Below are positions 37,145 through 50,199 of a stretch of DNA of 64,000 nucleotides, piece by piece; position 1 is the stretch's first letter; each line of letters starts with the position of its first letter. Under the pieces are notes generated by a model. The model worked only from the letters and a program-made list of their open reading frames with translations, made no database searches and had not been told where the DNA came from. This DNA is from Arachis hypogaea (lineage: Eukaryota; Streptophyta; Magnoliopsida; Fabales; Fabaceae), in contig NC_092038.1 in NCBI RefSeq assembly GCF_003086295.3, forward strand, positions 134,720,737-134,784,736, in the 5' to 3' direction. The position numbers and the translations under genes are program-made.

Positions 37145-38970
37145 GTTTCTGTTTTGCTACTTGTTTAGTATGAACACAACGGAGGAACAGAAATGGTAAA
37201 ATCAAGTCAAAAAGGTAAGGATCATAAAACATAGGCCTAAAAGCTACGGTGAACAAACAAGAATTGTAAGTCAAGTTGTTCTTATTAAAGAGAGTAAAGA
37301 TTGAAGAAATACAGAAGTATAAGAGAAATGGATGGTGGAAATGGTTTAATCTTGCTAATTGAAGGAATCTAAATATACTAGGCCATAAGATAATATGAAC
37401 TATATTGATATAATATGATCATATTGTAGTGTACTAGTGTGTTACAACTTACAAGAAGCAAAAAACTAATACTGTTTATAGTGATCTTAAAACACTCATC
37501 CTAATGAACAAATAGAGAATAAGTTTTGATACCATATTAGGATTGAATGTAGTCACCAAAAAAATATTAGGATAATGTACTTAGTTCACTCCCAAAAGTT
37601 AGCTCATGAAATGGAGGATGCCCAAACTCTTACAATGGCTTTCCAGGGCTTATCTCTAGGCGATGTGAAAATCCTAACGACAAACAAATCTGACATTTCA
37701 ATAGCATCGAAATTACCAAAAACCGATTTCTTCAGCCACAATCCTGAAAGTCACTGTCCTACATCTACACAGCAATACAGGACACATACAACTAGCTATG
37801 AAATGGTAGTTTCTTGCCTCAATGATCGGCCACCACCTCCCCAACCTCAAATACTTTTGTCAATCCACCCCACCATCACCTCAACCTCACCAAATTGATC
37901 ACGTCAATTCCTCAGCCACTAATCAGTACCCAACATCACCACCACCACTTCTTGTGGCCACCCAGCCACTATCCTAATTTCAACCACCATTCTTCTCAAA
38001 TTTTCCCCCAATACTATTTTATGCTTTGACTATAGCTTTACTACCCCCAATATCTTGTGATCTAAGAATTCCTCATTGATTTTCCAGCATTAGATTTCCA
38101 GGTTTGAATTTCCCAACCACATTCCTCTTTCTTAAGAACTATTCTACCGATTGAATTATACATCATTATTCCCTTTCTTGACCCAACTGGGCACCTTCAT
38201 TGCCCAAGTTCATACTTCCAATCACAGAAATATAAAAAAAAAAAATCCAAAAAATAGTATTTTTAATAATAAACGACAGAGAGAGAGAGAATAAAAATTG
38301 AGGTAAGATAAGAGAGTAGCGTACAAGTTCAGGGAGGGTTGAGAATTTAGATCAGCGAATTGAGCAGAGGAAGCCAAGCCAGACACTGTGATGACGGTGG
38401 TGTGGTTTCTACAAGTAACAACCAATTAACTGTTCGCTCTTGTCATTCTCTCATTTCCAATCCCCATTATTATGTGGTAGCAACCACAATTTTAACATTC
38501 TCATATTTTCTTAATCAATAGAGTTTAATTATTTTACATATACGTATAATTATATCCTTTTTTTTTTTTGGATGATCATGATTAATTTTGATATATTATT
38601 TGTTTTCTTTTAATAATTTTAGACATTTCATTTTAGTTAAAATAAAGATCATTTTCTATAAAATATAACTTTTATCATTTGATGAAAAAATGTTTTTTTT
38701 TTATAATGTAAAAAAAGTTCAAAGATAAAATAGGAGATTTTAATATTTATATCAAAATATAAATTAATTTTATATTAAATGTACAATAATTTTACTCCTT
38801 AAAGATATTTTCAATTATTTTTTTTTAAAAAAATAGCTATTTAAAACAAGCACGCACATTACATTATATTTATTATCACCATCATCATTGTTGTCATCAT
38901 CAATAATAGAGATTGCTCATGTTGTTACATTTTAAATTTTAATCAAAGAAGATCATTTATATTTGAGAAA
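37145..38970. other. Upstream region of the BPA1-like gene
   Basis: No coding gene is supported. It should hold the promoter and leader of the minus-strand gene ending at 37144. The stretch 38280-38430 is less AT-rich on the gene strand and is a candidate first non-coding exon. The frames at 37575-37898 and 38222-38425 show no domain. Confidence 0.45.
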
Positions 38971-38975
38971 AGGAT

Positions 38976-39300
38976 AAATTAATCTTTAATTTTTTAGTTT
39001 GTAGATATTTAAATTTTTAAAAATTTAAAAATATATTTAAGTCTTTAATTTTTTTTTTAATTTGGACATCGATTTTTGACTCTAATTTGTTCTATTTTAA
39101 ATTTTTTTTTATATATGCATCTATATCAATCAGGTCAATACAACGGAAGTCACATTTAATTTTTTAGTTGATTTTCACAAACTCAAGTGAACATGAGGGA
39201 TCGATATATCCAAGTTTTAAAAATGTCAAAAATTTTAAATGTATTTTCAAATTTTCGAAGATTTAAATATCTCTGCGCATCAAAAAGTCTTTGGTCAGTT
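38976..39300. mobile_element. Foldback MITE-like element, about 325 bp
   Basis: The two halves are inverted copies. The left has gatatttaaatttttaaaaa and aaaatatatttaa; the reverse complement of the right has gatatttaaatcttcgaaaa and aaaatacatttaa, followed on both arms by a cat/tatcgat block. Limits are approximate and no target duplication was found. Confidence 0.55.
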
Positions 39301-39871
39301 TGAATTGACTTTTAAAAAAAGTACTTAATTTTTTTTATCTTTTTTAATAAACAAAAATTATTTTATATTTAAATAATTTTTTTAAAATTAATTTTTAAGT
39401 ATTAAAAATATATTTTTATTTTTTTTAAATAAAGTATTGTTAACTAAAATTTTCAATAAAAATATTTTTTTAAAATATGTATTCAAATAGATTTTAAATC
39501 GAATAAAAATATTTTATTAAAAAATTTACTTTTTTAACTAAAAAAAAGGGCTAATCCAAACTAGCACAAAGAGTTATTGTACTTTTCTCTTTATATGTTT
39601 TTTTTTTTTTATTGGACTTTTCTCTTTATATGTTTAAGCAAGATTTTCAGTACTACTAGTCTACTACTACTAACATGGATCTATAAGTCAATGGCCCAAG
39701 ACTTTTAGAAATCAATTTCATCATTATCTGTGCCTTCAAATAAAGTCAGAACTAAAGAAGGCCCAAATAAATAGGAAGTCCAATCTGGCTTAAGATAATT
39801 TTCATCTAAATCAATTCCATTCTTTTGCAGTGGAGGCTTAGTACAGATGGCATCCGAGTTCAAGTAAAAGA

Positions 39872-40015
39872 AAATTCTACTCTTAAAATATTTGCTGACT
39901 TTTGTATTAGAGTCTTCTTTAAGTACCCCTTACTTCTCCAAAAAAAATTCCACTCTTTTAAAATATTTGCTGACTTTTGTATTAGAGTCTCCTTTTAAGT
40001 ACCCCCTACTTCTTC
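39872..40015. repeat. Tandem duplication of a ~75-bp segment
   Basis: The run aaaatatttgctgactttt, followed by gtattagagtct and aagtacccc, occurs twice in a row (about 39888 and 39958) with small differences. It is non-coding. Confidence 0.85.
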
Positions 40016-40273
40016 ACAATGATTCTGGTGTCACTAACCATAGTAAGCGCCTACTGCAAGATCTAGACTAAATTTTAATTGAAATATCAAGTTAGTTACA
40101 ACTTATAAATCTTAATTAAGTTAAAATTGTTAAATAAGTAGTCTTAATATAATATCAAATACGATCGAGTAAATAGACTTTTAGTTATATGGACGATAAG
40201 GATGTTCAAATTCATGACGACTAACTTTTATGTGTATTATCCATAATTTCACATAACATATCAATAAATCATT

Positions 40274-40498
40274 AGCAACATTAGGAGAATTTAGATTTTT
40301 CTCTTTTAGTCATGTTGAGATAAATAAAAATAGAATAGCTCATGAGTTAGTTAAGATGGCTCTTATTAATTTAAATTTGGTGTGAATGGAAAAAGTACCA
40401 AATCATGTAAAAAACTAAAAAATATAATCTAGTCATGCTGAATATTTTACTGCCAATGGATTGAATCAACACACTTTTCTCGTCCAAAAAAAAAATAC
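40274..40498 (+). mobile_element. Very short 5'-truncated LINE with target duplication
   Basis: The sequence encodes the last residues of a LINE RNase H-like domain (EINKNRIAHELVKMAL, compare the usual R..N..AH.LA..A pattern). A 3' UTR and an A tract (about 40486-40497) follow. Direct repeats of 17 bp with one difference flank it: catatcaataaatcatt at 40257-40273 and catatcaataaattatt at 40499-40515. This is the signature of target-primed reverse transcription. Confidence 0.8.
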
Positions 40499-40515
40499 CA
40501 TATCAATAAATTATT

Positions 40516-41309
40516 TTTAGTTATTTTAAAATATAATACTATTTTTATTTTTCTTTTTTTACTTTTTTTTTTATAAATAGGCCCTTGTTGGTAATTTTTG
40601 GATTTTTTTTGTGTATAAGTTTTGATATTTGATGTGTACTTCTGTAGTCACGAAAATATATGTAGATTTGGCGTCAATTAAACTTGAAATATTAAAAGCA
40701 CTGTGTTCAACTTTAAAACTTCAGTTATACAATAAAAAAGGTCCTGAGAATAACTTCAGAACTAAGATCAAAGATCGAACGGCCTTACCTATCTAATTTT
40801 TATATATTAAAGATAAAATCTATCCCACTCTCTTAATATTAAAAAATAAGTTATCTCTTATTATATGTTACATTATTATTAGTTAAAATAAATTAATTTA
40901 TCATGATTAATTTTAATCTTTTATTTAATTTAACTAATTAATTATAATATAACTATTTTTACAATGTATAAAAATTTATTGGAGAAACTTCATTATCAAA
41001 ATAGTCCGATTATATGATAAATTATTATTATCCATTTGATTGAAATAAAAAATTTATTTCTTTTTTTATTTACAATAAACATCAATTTTGGTTCTAACTT
41101 ATGGCAAGGCCTGCATGGAGGGACTTCATCCTATGAACTTGGATGATCTTATGATGTATTACTGAGTTTCAACCGTGAATATACAATTCATTGCAATTAA
41201 TAATTTTTAAATAGAATAAATGATGAACTTGAATAATCGTGTTTACAAATATCATAACAACCTAACTCCACAATCCCTATTTATTAGCATTACAAGCTCC
41301 GAAGCATTT
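40516..41309. other. AT-rich intergenic DNA
   Basis: Nothing recognisable between the LINE fragment and the copia element. Confidence 0.5.
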
Positions 41310-41626
41310 TGATAAAATCTGCTATAATGATGCAGAATTTGAATCGAAAAATAAGAAAAAAGTAAAAGTGTAAAATGAACTTAAAAGAGATTTAAATATA
41401 AAATTATGATTGTGGTTAATCTCATTTACTTTTAAACGACTAATTCTATATTTATAGATATTAGAAAAACTAAAATATACTAATTTAGTACTTTTCTAAT
41501 TAATTTAATGTTATGATTTAGCAGTTTTTAACAAACTTCAGACCCTAACAAACTTACGTAACAATTCTACTAATTTGAAGATACAACTAATTAGTTATAT
41601 GAGCTGCATAGCCTTATCATCTAACA
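41310..41626 (-). repeat. 3' LTR of the copia element
   Basis: It matches 45750-46066 over its full length, with TG...CA ends in minus orientation. Confidence 0.93.
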
Positions 41627-44600
41627 GTCTCTCTCAAACTTGGAGTGCATATATCAACCAATCTAAGTTTGCGATAAAACGATGCAAATGGTCCTGGAGC
41701 TAAGCTCTTTGTGAGCACATCTGCTATCTGCTCTCCACTGGGGATTGGTAGTAACTTTAGTGAACTATCTTGTACTATACTATCTCTCACCGTATGATAA
41801 TCTATCTCGATATGCTTCGTTCTTTCATGAAATACAGGGTTGGCGGCTATATGCATTGCGGACTGGTTGTCGCAGTAAAGAGTGATTGGTTTGCTCAGTG
41901 GGGTATGAAAGTCTCGAAGTATGTAGCTCAGTCACCTTCCTTCACATGTTGCCAAAGCCATAGCTCTATACTCCACATTCACTGATGATCTAGCAACTGT
42001 AGTTTGCTTTCTACTTTTTCATGACACAAGAGATGAACCCAAAAGGAAACAAAATCCAGAGATAGATCTCCTTGTGTCTAGGCATGTCTTCCAGTCTGAA
42101 TCTGAATATTCTGTGAGCGACAAATCTAATGAGGTGGCAGAAAATTTTATTCCGCAGGCTGGTGCACGCTTTATATATCTTAAGATGTGCAGACTGCTTT
42201 GAAATGATCTGTTGTAACCCAGTCCAAGTACTGGCTCAACTTGTTGACTGCAAATGAAATGTCTGGTCTTGTATTTGTGAGGTACAGCAGCCTCCCAACA
42301 AGCCTGTGGTAAGGAGTCAAGTCAGTTAATGATGTGCATGAAGATTTGGACAGTGGAGTTGTGTAGTTCATTAGCGTAGTCGTAGGCTTGGCATTTGTAC
42401 GTCATTTCGAATTCATGGAGGAGATTAGTAATATATTTTTGCTGATTCAAGACAAATCCCTCTTTGTTCCGTGCGATTTCAAAAATCAAAAAGTACTTAA
42501 GTTTACCTATGTTCTTGATGTTGAATGCATCCTCCAACACCTTTTTTATCCGGTTGATTTCATTCATGTTATTGCCAGATAAAATCATATCATCCACATA
42601 CACAAGAATGCAAGTGAAATCATCTCTCGTGCCTTTGGTAAAGAGGGATGTATCTGCTTTGGATTGAATGTACCATGAAGCTTTGAGAACTGAGCATAAT
42701 TTGTAGTTCCATTGACGACTAGCTTGTTTGAGCCCATAAAGAGATCTTTCAAGCTTACAAACATTGTTTGGGCCGGGGGAGCTGATAAACCTGGAGGAAC
42801 CTTGATATAAACTGTCTCAGGGAGGATCATCATGTAAAAAGGCAGTGTTGACATCAAATTGGTGGAGAAACCAACCCTTAGACGCTACAAGTGCCAACAA
42901 AACTCGAAGAGTAGACATTTTTACTACAGGACTCAATGTGCCAAAGAAATCGAATCCAGGGATTTGAGTATAACCTTTTGCAACGAGCCTGCTTTGTGTC
43001 TTTTCACTGTCCTATCTGCTTTGGGTTTGGTTTTAAAAATCTATTTGCACCCCACTGCTCTCTTTCTTTTAGGTAAGGATGTAACAGTCCAAGTTTTATT
43101 TGCTTCAAGAGCATTAAGTTCTGATTTAATTGCCTCTTTCCAACAATCATGTTGAATTGCTTGTTCATAACTTTGAGGTTCAATGATAGAATCAATAGCT
43201 AAAAAAAGAATTTTGTGTTCAGGTGAAAAATTATCGTAGGACATGTACTGAGAGAGTGAATATCTTGCCTTGAAAGATGATTGGGATTCATTCTGAGTTG
43301 TTGTACTGATTTGAAAATATTGAAAATCAGACAAATATGCTGGTGGTTTTCTAATCCTACATGATCTCCTAAGAGCTAAAGTTGGTGAAACAGTGAATGT
43401 ATGAGAAGAAGGAGGAACAAGAGTTTGAGTATGATTAGTGTGTGCATCGTGAGGTGTATATGAGGTGATGAGATGTGATTGTGAGTGAGGTGTATGTGAA
43501 ACATGATTTGGTGTGCTAATAGCAAATCCTGTAACATGAGGTTATGTATTATTTGTAATAGGCATAATGAGTGTATGTGCTGATATGAATGTGTCATCAA
43601 AGAGTAAAGCACGATTATTTGAAATTTGAGCATTATTAATAGATGAATTGTTAGTGAATGAAGAGTCAGGGGCATATTTAGTATGAAAAGAAAATTTTTT
43701 TTCATAGAAAATGACATTCCGTAATAAAAAAAAAGTTTATTAGTTTGCAAATTCATACTTTAGTACCAAACTTAAAACTTAAAAATGCAGTTTGTTTGGC
43801 TCTCTTTTCTAATTTGGTTTTGTGAGCAGCTAAAGTCGAGGCAAATGCCAAACAGCCAAAAATTTTAAAATGTTTGGTATAAGAGAGTTTATTAAACATG
43901 ACTTGATAAGGGCTTTTTAAATTCAGAAAGGAGCTAGGAATTCTATTAATGACATGAATGGCATGAACAGCAGCTAAATGCAAAAAGTTTTAAGGAACAT
44001 TACTTTCAAATAGAAAAGCTCTCGTCATGTTTAAGATATCCTGATGCTTCCTCTCTACTATACAATTTTGTTGTGGAGATTCCACACAGGTGGTTTGATG
44101 TAAAATACCTTTTGAGTTATAAAAATCATGCATGATAAACTCCTTATCATTATCTAATCTTATGTATTTCACTTTTTTTTGAAATTAAGTTTCAATCATT
44201 GTGATGAAGTTTCAAATTATGCTTGGCTAAGAAAAAAATCTGATATATACCTTGGAATGGGGCTTGTGCCTCAATTGGATTTGAAGAATTTTAATGAAAA
44301 AAGAGACATGTACAGTAGCACTACTGTCCAAAATCCGATCATTTGGTTTCAATTTATGTTTGGCTAAGGAAAGAATGTGGTATATACCTTGGAATGAGGC
44401 TTGTGCCTCAATTTCCAGTTCTAAGTTATGAATAAGATATTTTTCACGATCCTGGAATAAAGCAATGAGAGCTTGTTTTGGATCTTTGGAAAATAAAGAA
44501 CTTAAACTGTTATTATTCTTTTCTGAAGTAGAGTTACTGGTTTTTTCAATTTTATCATTAGTAGTGACATGATTTATGGTTCTTGAGCTTGAATCTTGCT

Positions 44601-45656
44601 GGTAGTGTGGAGGAAAACTATGCTTGTGATAGCATGTGTCAACCAAGTGGCCAGTTTTATCATAATGAGAGAACTTCTTGATCATTCTTCTTCCTCCTAA
44701 GCCACAGCCTCTACCTTCACGCCCTCTCCATCTTCCTTGAACGCTCATGTTGTCTTTATTAGTGTTGAAGTTGCTGTCAATTGCAGCATTTACTAACATC
44801 TTGCTTTCTGCATGATCTGAAATTGACATTTGCCTTTCTTGTTGCAATAATAGTGAAAAAAAGTATTGACATCAGGGAGCGGTCTCATTAAGATGATTTG
44901 TGATCTCACATTTTTTAACTCATCATTCAAGCCTCTTAAGAACCTAACCACTTGTGACTGCTTATTGTATCCTCTAACAATCTCTAATCCACACGTGCAT
45001 GATCCTATACAATTACATGATGGAATCGGTTAAAACTCTTCTAATTCTTTCCATAGTCCCTTCATCTTTGTAAAAAACTGAAGTGATTGACAAATCTCCT
45101 TTTCTTGTTGAGTACATTTCTTCTTTCAATTTAACGATTCTAAACAAATCTCCTTCGTAAAATTTGTGCTTAAGATCTTTCCACAACTCTGATGCCACAT
45201 TACACCACATCACACTTTGTAAAATCTTACTACTTAAGGAAGCATGCAACCAAGACAGAACAAAGGTGTTGCATCTATCCCAGCTTCAAACGTGCAATCA
45301 GATTTCTCGGATTTTGGTAAAGATCCGTCTATAAAACTGAGTTTGTTCTTTATCTTCAGTGATATCCAAACCGATCGAGACCAAGAGTGGTAATTCAGTG
45401 TAGTTAGAGAATTTGGAGTGAGTAAAATACCTGAATTTTCACTCGGATGAAGGTAGTACGGAGATGCACGATCTTGCATCAAATTTGTGCTTGGTTTCAC
45501 AGATTGAGCGATATGCCCTTGCATCGTCGCTAGCTGGTTCATCAATTGAGCCAAATTTTGAAGATCCAAGGCTGAGAAAACTTGAGTTTCCATATTTTGA
45601 CATGGGCCTTGCTCTTGATCAACTATACTTTCTGCTAATTTGTCAAAGTTAAACAC
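41627..45656 (-). pseudogene. Copia gag-pol polyprotein remnants
   Basis: Pieces in several frames: gag (45656-45013, with LWKDLKHKF and IVKLKEEMYS, a UBN2-type region); a zinc-knuckle region (44847-44600) in which the first Cys appears lost (FSHYDKTGHLVDTCYHK); integrase core C-half (44172-43753: RLDNDKEF, SPQQNCIVERKHQDIL, then HAIHVINRIP and YTKHFKIFGCLAF); reverse transcriptase (43334-42322, including WKEAIKSELNALEANKTW and the active-site YVDD in MYVDDMILSGNN); RNase H tail (41856-41617: RTKHIEIDYHTVRD, GEQIADVLTKSL). The start of the integrase is missing, and a duplicated ~150-bp piece sits at that place (44190-44400). Stops and frameshifts preclude function. Confidence 0.92.
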
Positions 45657-45749
45657 AATTGCAGATTCTCAATTCCACGATCTCTCTATCTTGCAATGGA
45701 GGAGATCTACCAAGGTGTCATCGTTTGCACATCCACGCTCACTACACTA

Positions 45750-46066
45750 TGATAAAACCTGTTATAATGCTGCAAAATTTGAATCAAGAAATGAGAAAAG
45801 AGTGAAAGTGCAGAATGAACTTGAGAAAAATTCAAAAATGAAATTGTGATTATGGTTAATCTCATTTACTTGTAAATGACTAGTTCTATATTTGTAGATA
45901 CTAGAAAAACTAAATCACACTAATTTAGTACTGCTCTAACTAACTTAATGCTATAAGTTGACAACCTCTAATAAACCTCAAACTCTAACAAACTTACTTA
46001 ATAATTCTATTAATTCAAAGATACAACTAATTAGTTATATGAGCTGCATAGCCTTATCATCTAACA
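45750..46066 (-). repeat. 5' LTR of the copia element
   Basis: This is the partner of the LTR at 41310-41626. It would contain the promoter of the element. Confidence 0.93.
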
Positions 46067-47321
46067 AATTTTCTATACAATTTTTAAATTTAAATTAATT
46101 GTTGTGTAGAGTAGTATATAACCCTTCATTTTTCTTGAATATGATACTCTTAAGATTGTGTTCTTTGTTTTGACTAGAAATTTTTTCAACAAATAAAGTT
46201 ATAATTCTTCTTTGTTAGAATGTAGCACAAGTCATCTCAATGTTTATTTTTATTTTCTGAAAGGAGGTTCATTATAAGTAAATTTATTTTAATCAATAAT
46301 AATATAACATGTAATAAAGAGTACCTTACCTTTTAATATTTAGAGGGGTGGATATAATTTACTTATATTAAAACCATCGAAATAAAAGTGTAATTTATAA
46401 CAATATTTATAACAATATATAATGCGAAAACCTCAAGTTTGGTGTCCAATTTTCTTTCCTATTTTAACCCTGCTAAGTGTTAACATAATCCAAAACTAAC
46501 TTTACAGTTATGCATTTCACTATCAGTTACAAAAAAAATTCACACGTAACTTCTTTCTCAATCCTCCACTTAAATAATCTATTTTTTTTATTTCTTTAAT
46601 TTTCTTTACTTCTCTTACTCAACTCTAACATTTTTACCTTTTGAATAACTCTTTAGGCAACTTTCTAAAATAGACAATGACTATGATAAATGTTGGTTTT
46701 AGAAGCATGTATGAAAAGAACAAAAGAATAATTTATGATGGAGAAAGTGTTCAATTATCATCAATAGTAGTGATAAGTAATTTTTGGTAAATTTTATTAT
46801 ATTTTGTGATATTCATTTAAATTATATTTTATTTAGTTTTATCTTAGTTTTAGTTTGTACCGTTTTGTTATGAGTACAATGTACTCTGTAGCTTCACTCT
46901 AATTATTTTATTAGAGCTTTTGTTGTAGTTTCTTAAAAAATTTTATCATTTTTGTATTTCTTTTGATATTTTTCTTCTCCTTTCTTTAACATTCTCAGTT
47001 GAATTGCCTCCATTCTACTCATTTGCCTTCCTTTATTGTGGTTATAATTTTTTTTTTCAATTTACTTACTCAATCTATATTTTTAATCCATTTTTAATTT
47101 TTTTAATTTGTTACCAATTTTTCACGTAGACAAATAGCGTTATGTCTTTTTCTCTCATTAATCTGATTTGACAAAAAAAAAGTATCTTAACATTTTATAT
47201 GTACATTTTATTTATTTTTTTGACATGTCTGTATTTAACTATCTGTTAATGATGGGATGAAAAAATTTTATAAATATTTTTTAATATTTTTTTAAATTAC
47301 TTTTAATGGGATATTTTTTTT
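46067..47321. other. AT-rich intergenic DNA
   Basis: No gene or bounded repeat recognised. Confidence 0.5.
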
Positions 47322-47690
47322 AGGATAAAGTATATTTTTTGTCCCTGAAATTTGGTAAAAGTTTCAAAAATACCCCTAAGTTTTATTTTGTTTCAATTTT
47401 GTCCCAAAAGTTTTCGATTTGCATCAAATATACCATCGACGGGTAAATTTTCAAAAAATTTAAGACCAATTTAACAATAATGCATGAAAATTATGCTTGA
47501 TTTGCTTATGTTGAGGGTTGTTCTTATGAAATTGTTGTTGAATTGGTCTTAAATTTTTTGAAAAATTAGCCGTCAAGGGTATATTTGATGCAAATCGAAA
47601 ACTTTTAGGACAAAATTGAAACAAAATAAAATTTAGGGGTATTTTTAAAATTTTTGTCAAACTTCAGGGACAAAAAATATACTTTACCCT
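47322..47690. mobile_element. Foldback MITE, 369 bp
   Basis: The ends read aggataaagtatattttttg and, reversed, agggtaaagtatattttttg. The arms match over about 140 bp (gtccctgaa, aatacccctaa, attttgttt, gatttgcatcaaatatacc). It is flanked by T8 runs that could be the target duplication. Decayed relatives lie at about 10072-10345 and 13114-13390. Confidence 0.88.
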
Positions 47691-47699
47691 TTTTTTTTA

Positions 47700-49650
47700 T
47701 TTTCTGAAATACTTGATTACTTAGAATATTGTATTTAAAATTTGAGTATATAAATATTTTTAAATTAAATTAAAATAAATAAATTATATTACAAAAAAAC
47801 TTATTAATTTTGCCTTTTACAATATTATTTGTTTGGCATATTGGCTTAGTTATTTAATTGATATATAATGCATGCAAGAAAATCACACCTATCAAGTGTT
47901 TCTTAAAATATTCGTATACTAATTTTTTAAATATTTAATTATTTAGAATATTGGATTTGATATTTAATTACATAAAGTATTGTTTTGTCATACAGAAGAC
48001 ACAAAAAATATGTACATATCAACGATAAAGTGAACAAACTCCATATAACATTAAAATGGATAAGATAAGAACTTTGTTAATTAATTTTAATTTTTTAATT
48101 TATTAATTTTTTATATATCTTTTATTTTTTAGATTATTTTATTTTATTAGGCATTTTAATTTATTTTATTGTATTTTTTTTATTTTAAAAATTTTAGAGT
48201 CTAAAGAAATCCTATTCAAACGATTCAAACGAGATTATTAAAAAGTGGTTTAAGAGAATATATTTGAATTTGGGTAATTTAGCATTTATTAATGAATAAC
48301 TACTAGAAGAGAAAAATTATTGCATAAATAACAGAAATAAGTTGATAATATATAGGCTAATTTAAAAAACTAAAAGAAAGTAAAAAAGTAACAAAAATTA
48401 ACTTTAATTTTGAAAATAAATAAAAAGATGTGACATTTTATACATTAGATAATTTAAATGATACTTATTATATAGGAAGTTAAAAATATTTTTACCTAAA
48501 AAAAATTTCATAACAAAATTGAGTTTGGAGAGAGAGATATATAAAATTTTCTAACTAATTACAAAATTTTTCTATTTATCTTTATATAGCGTTTCACTTT
48601 AAGTAACTATTTTTTAGCGATAATATTCAAATGATAAATTAATCTCACCTTTATAATACGATGACATTATTTCAAAACATGCAAAATAAAATAATAAAGT
48701 ACAGTTTAATTAATGTGCATAATAAAATAAACATAAAACTTATATAGTAGTAGTCAAATACGATAACAATGATTACTTTTTATTCAATATGTACTATATT
48801 AAACTGCGACTTTAATTTATAATTATTAATTAAAAAATTTACAATGATGTATTTTTATTTTTTTATTATTTAGTTAAAAATAATATATTTTGATATTATT
48901 TTTTAGAATTATTGACATCAAATTTTGCTAATATAGCGAAAATTTTGAGTGTTTTTTGTCTTAAATTTCTTCTTAATCGAACAAAATAAGACAACTAACA
49001 CGCACATCAAAAAAAAAATTATAATTTTTATACATTCAGATATTCAAAAGACACAAAAAATTCTTTTAGCAAAACTTAAACAACTTATAAAATTTAACAA
49101 AATAGTTGGTTATAAATAAAAGTGATAGACAAAATTAAAAGTTGTGATAATGATATTTGGTGATAATTAATAACCATCGAATGAAGAGAAGGTGGAAGGA
49201 GAAGAAGACGAGAAAGGAGAACAATGCAATATCATAGTGGCGTTGAGACAATAATAAAAATATAAATTAGTAATTTAAAAAAAAAAATAAAATTAAAGAT
49301 AATTTTAAAAAATGAATAATAAATTTTAAAAAATATTTTTTTTCAATTATAATTATGTATAAAAATAAAGAATTCTTTAAATATAATTTTTTGTCTCTAA
49401 TTTAAATTAAATACTATTAAAAATAAACAAATAAACATAATAACATTTATAAATATTTATTTTATAAATAATATTTTTAAATCTTTATTTTGATTTTTGT
49501 TTTCACATAATAACAACATAATAAAATTTTTTAATATTTTATTTTATTAAATTTATAATTTTAAAATAAAAACATAAAAATTAATTTCTTAAAAATAATA
49601 GAAAAGTTGTTGAACAGGCACAATAGTATTTGTTGAGCCACTAGTATAAA
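47700..49650. other. AT-rich intergenic DNA
   Basis: Nothing recognisable. The composition is very AT-rich throughout. Confidence 0.5.
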
Positions 49651-49653
49651 TAG

Positions 49654-50190
49654 AGTAAATGGTTAAATTAGTTCTGAAAAATCACTCTTTTTTAAATTGA
49701 TCTCGAAAATTTTTTTTAATCAAATTCGTCTTTAGTTTTAAAGATTTAAGTTAGTCATGTTAGTTCTTCAATTACTTCCATTGCCAATTGCATCAGAATT
49801 TGTTGATGTGGTACGTTAAGTAACATCATAATACACATCTAGTAATCCCAATTGATTATTAACATGATTATTTTATGAAATTAAATCAAATCAATCCCAA
49901 ATCGAAGGATTTAAATGTCTCAAATTTTTTCTTTAATTAGATTTTAATTTAATATAATTTCATAAACTTATTATGTTAATAGTGAATTAAGACTTATAAG
50001 TGTGTATTGTAATATCATTTAACATATTACATTAGTAAATTTTGACACTATCAAAAAAAAAAATGACAAAAGAACTAACTTGATTAACTTAAAATTTTTA
50101 AACAATGAATTTAATTTAAAAAAATTAAAATTTTGAAAATCAACTTAAAAAATGAATGATTTTTCTGAGACGAAATTTGACTATTTATTT
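49654..50190. mobile_element. Foldback element, about 540 bp
   Basis: The inverted ends share aaatggttaaattagttctg versus aaatagtcaaatttcgtctc, then gaaaaatca and attgat/gttgat blocks, and further inward ttagttctt. Ends are approximate and no clean target duplication was found. It resembles a legume MITE family with GTAAATRGTCAAATT ends. Confidence 0.65.
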
Positions 50191-50199
50191 TATATAGAT

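Larger units (their letters stand above)
41310..46066 (-). mobile_element. Ty1/copia LTR retrotransposon, decayed, 4,757 bp
   Basis: Two 317-bp LTRs (41310-41626 and 45750-46066) start TGTTAGATGATAAGG and end TTTTATCA on the minus strand. The flanks are cattt and aattt, a 5-bp duplication with one change. Minus-strand order from the right is gag, zinc knuckle, integrase, reverse transcriptase, RNase H, which is copia order. The LTRs differ at many positions (roughly one in six by eye), so the insertion is old. A purine-rich tract (gtttgagagagac, 41627-41639 complement) adjoins the 3' LTR. The primer-binding site next to the 5' LTR is only weakly like the initiator-tRNA type. Confidence 0.93.
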
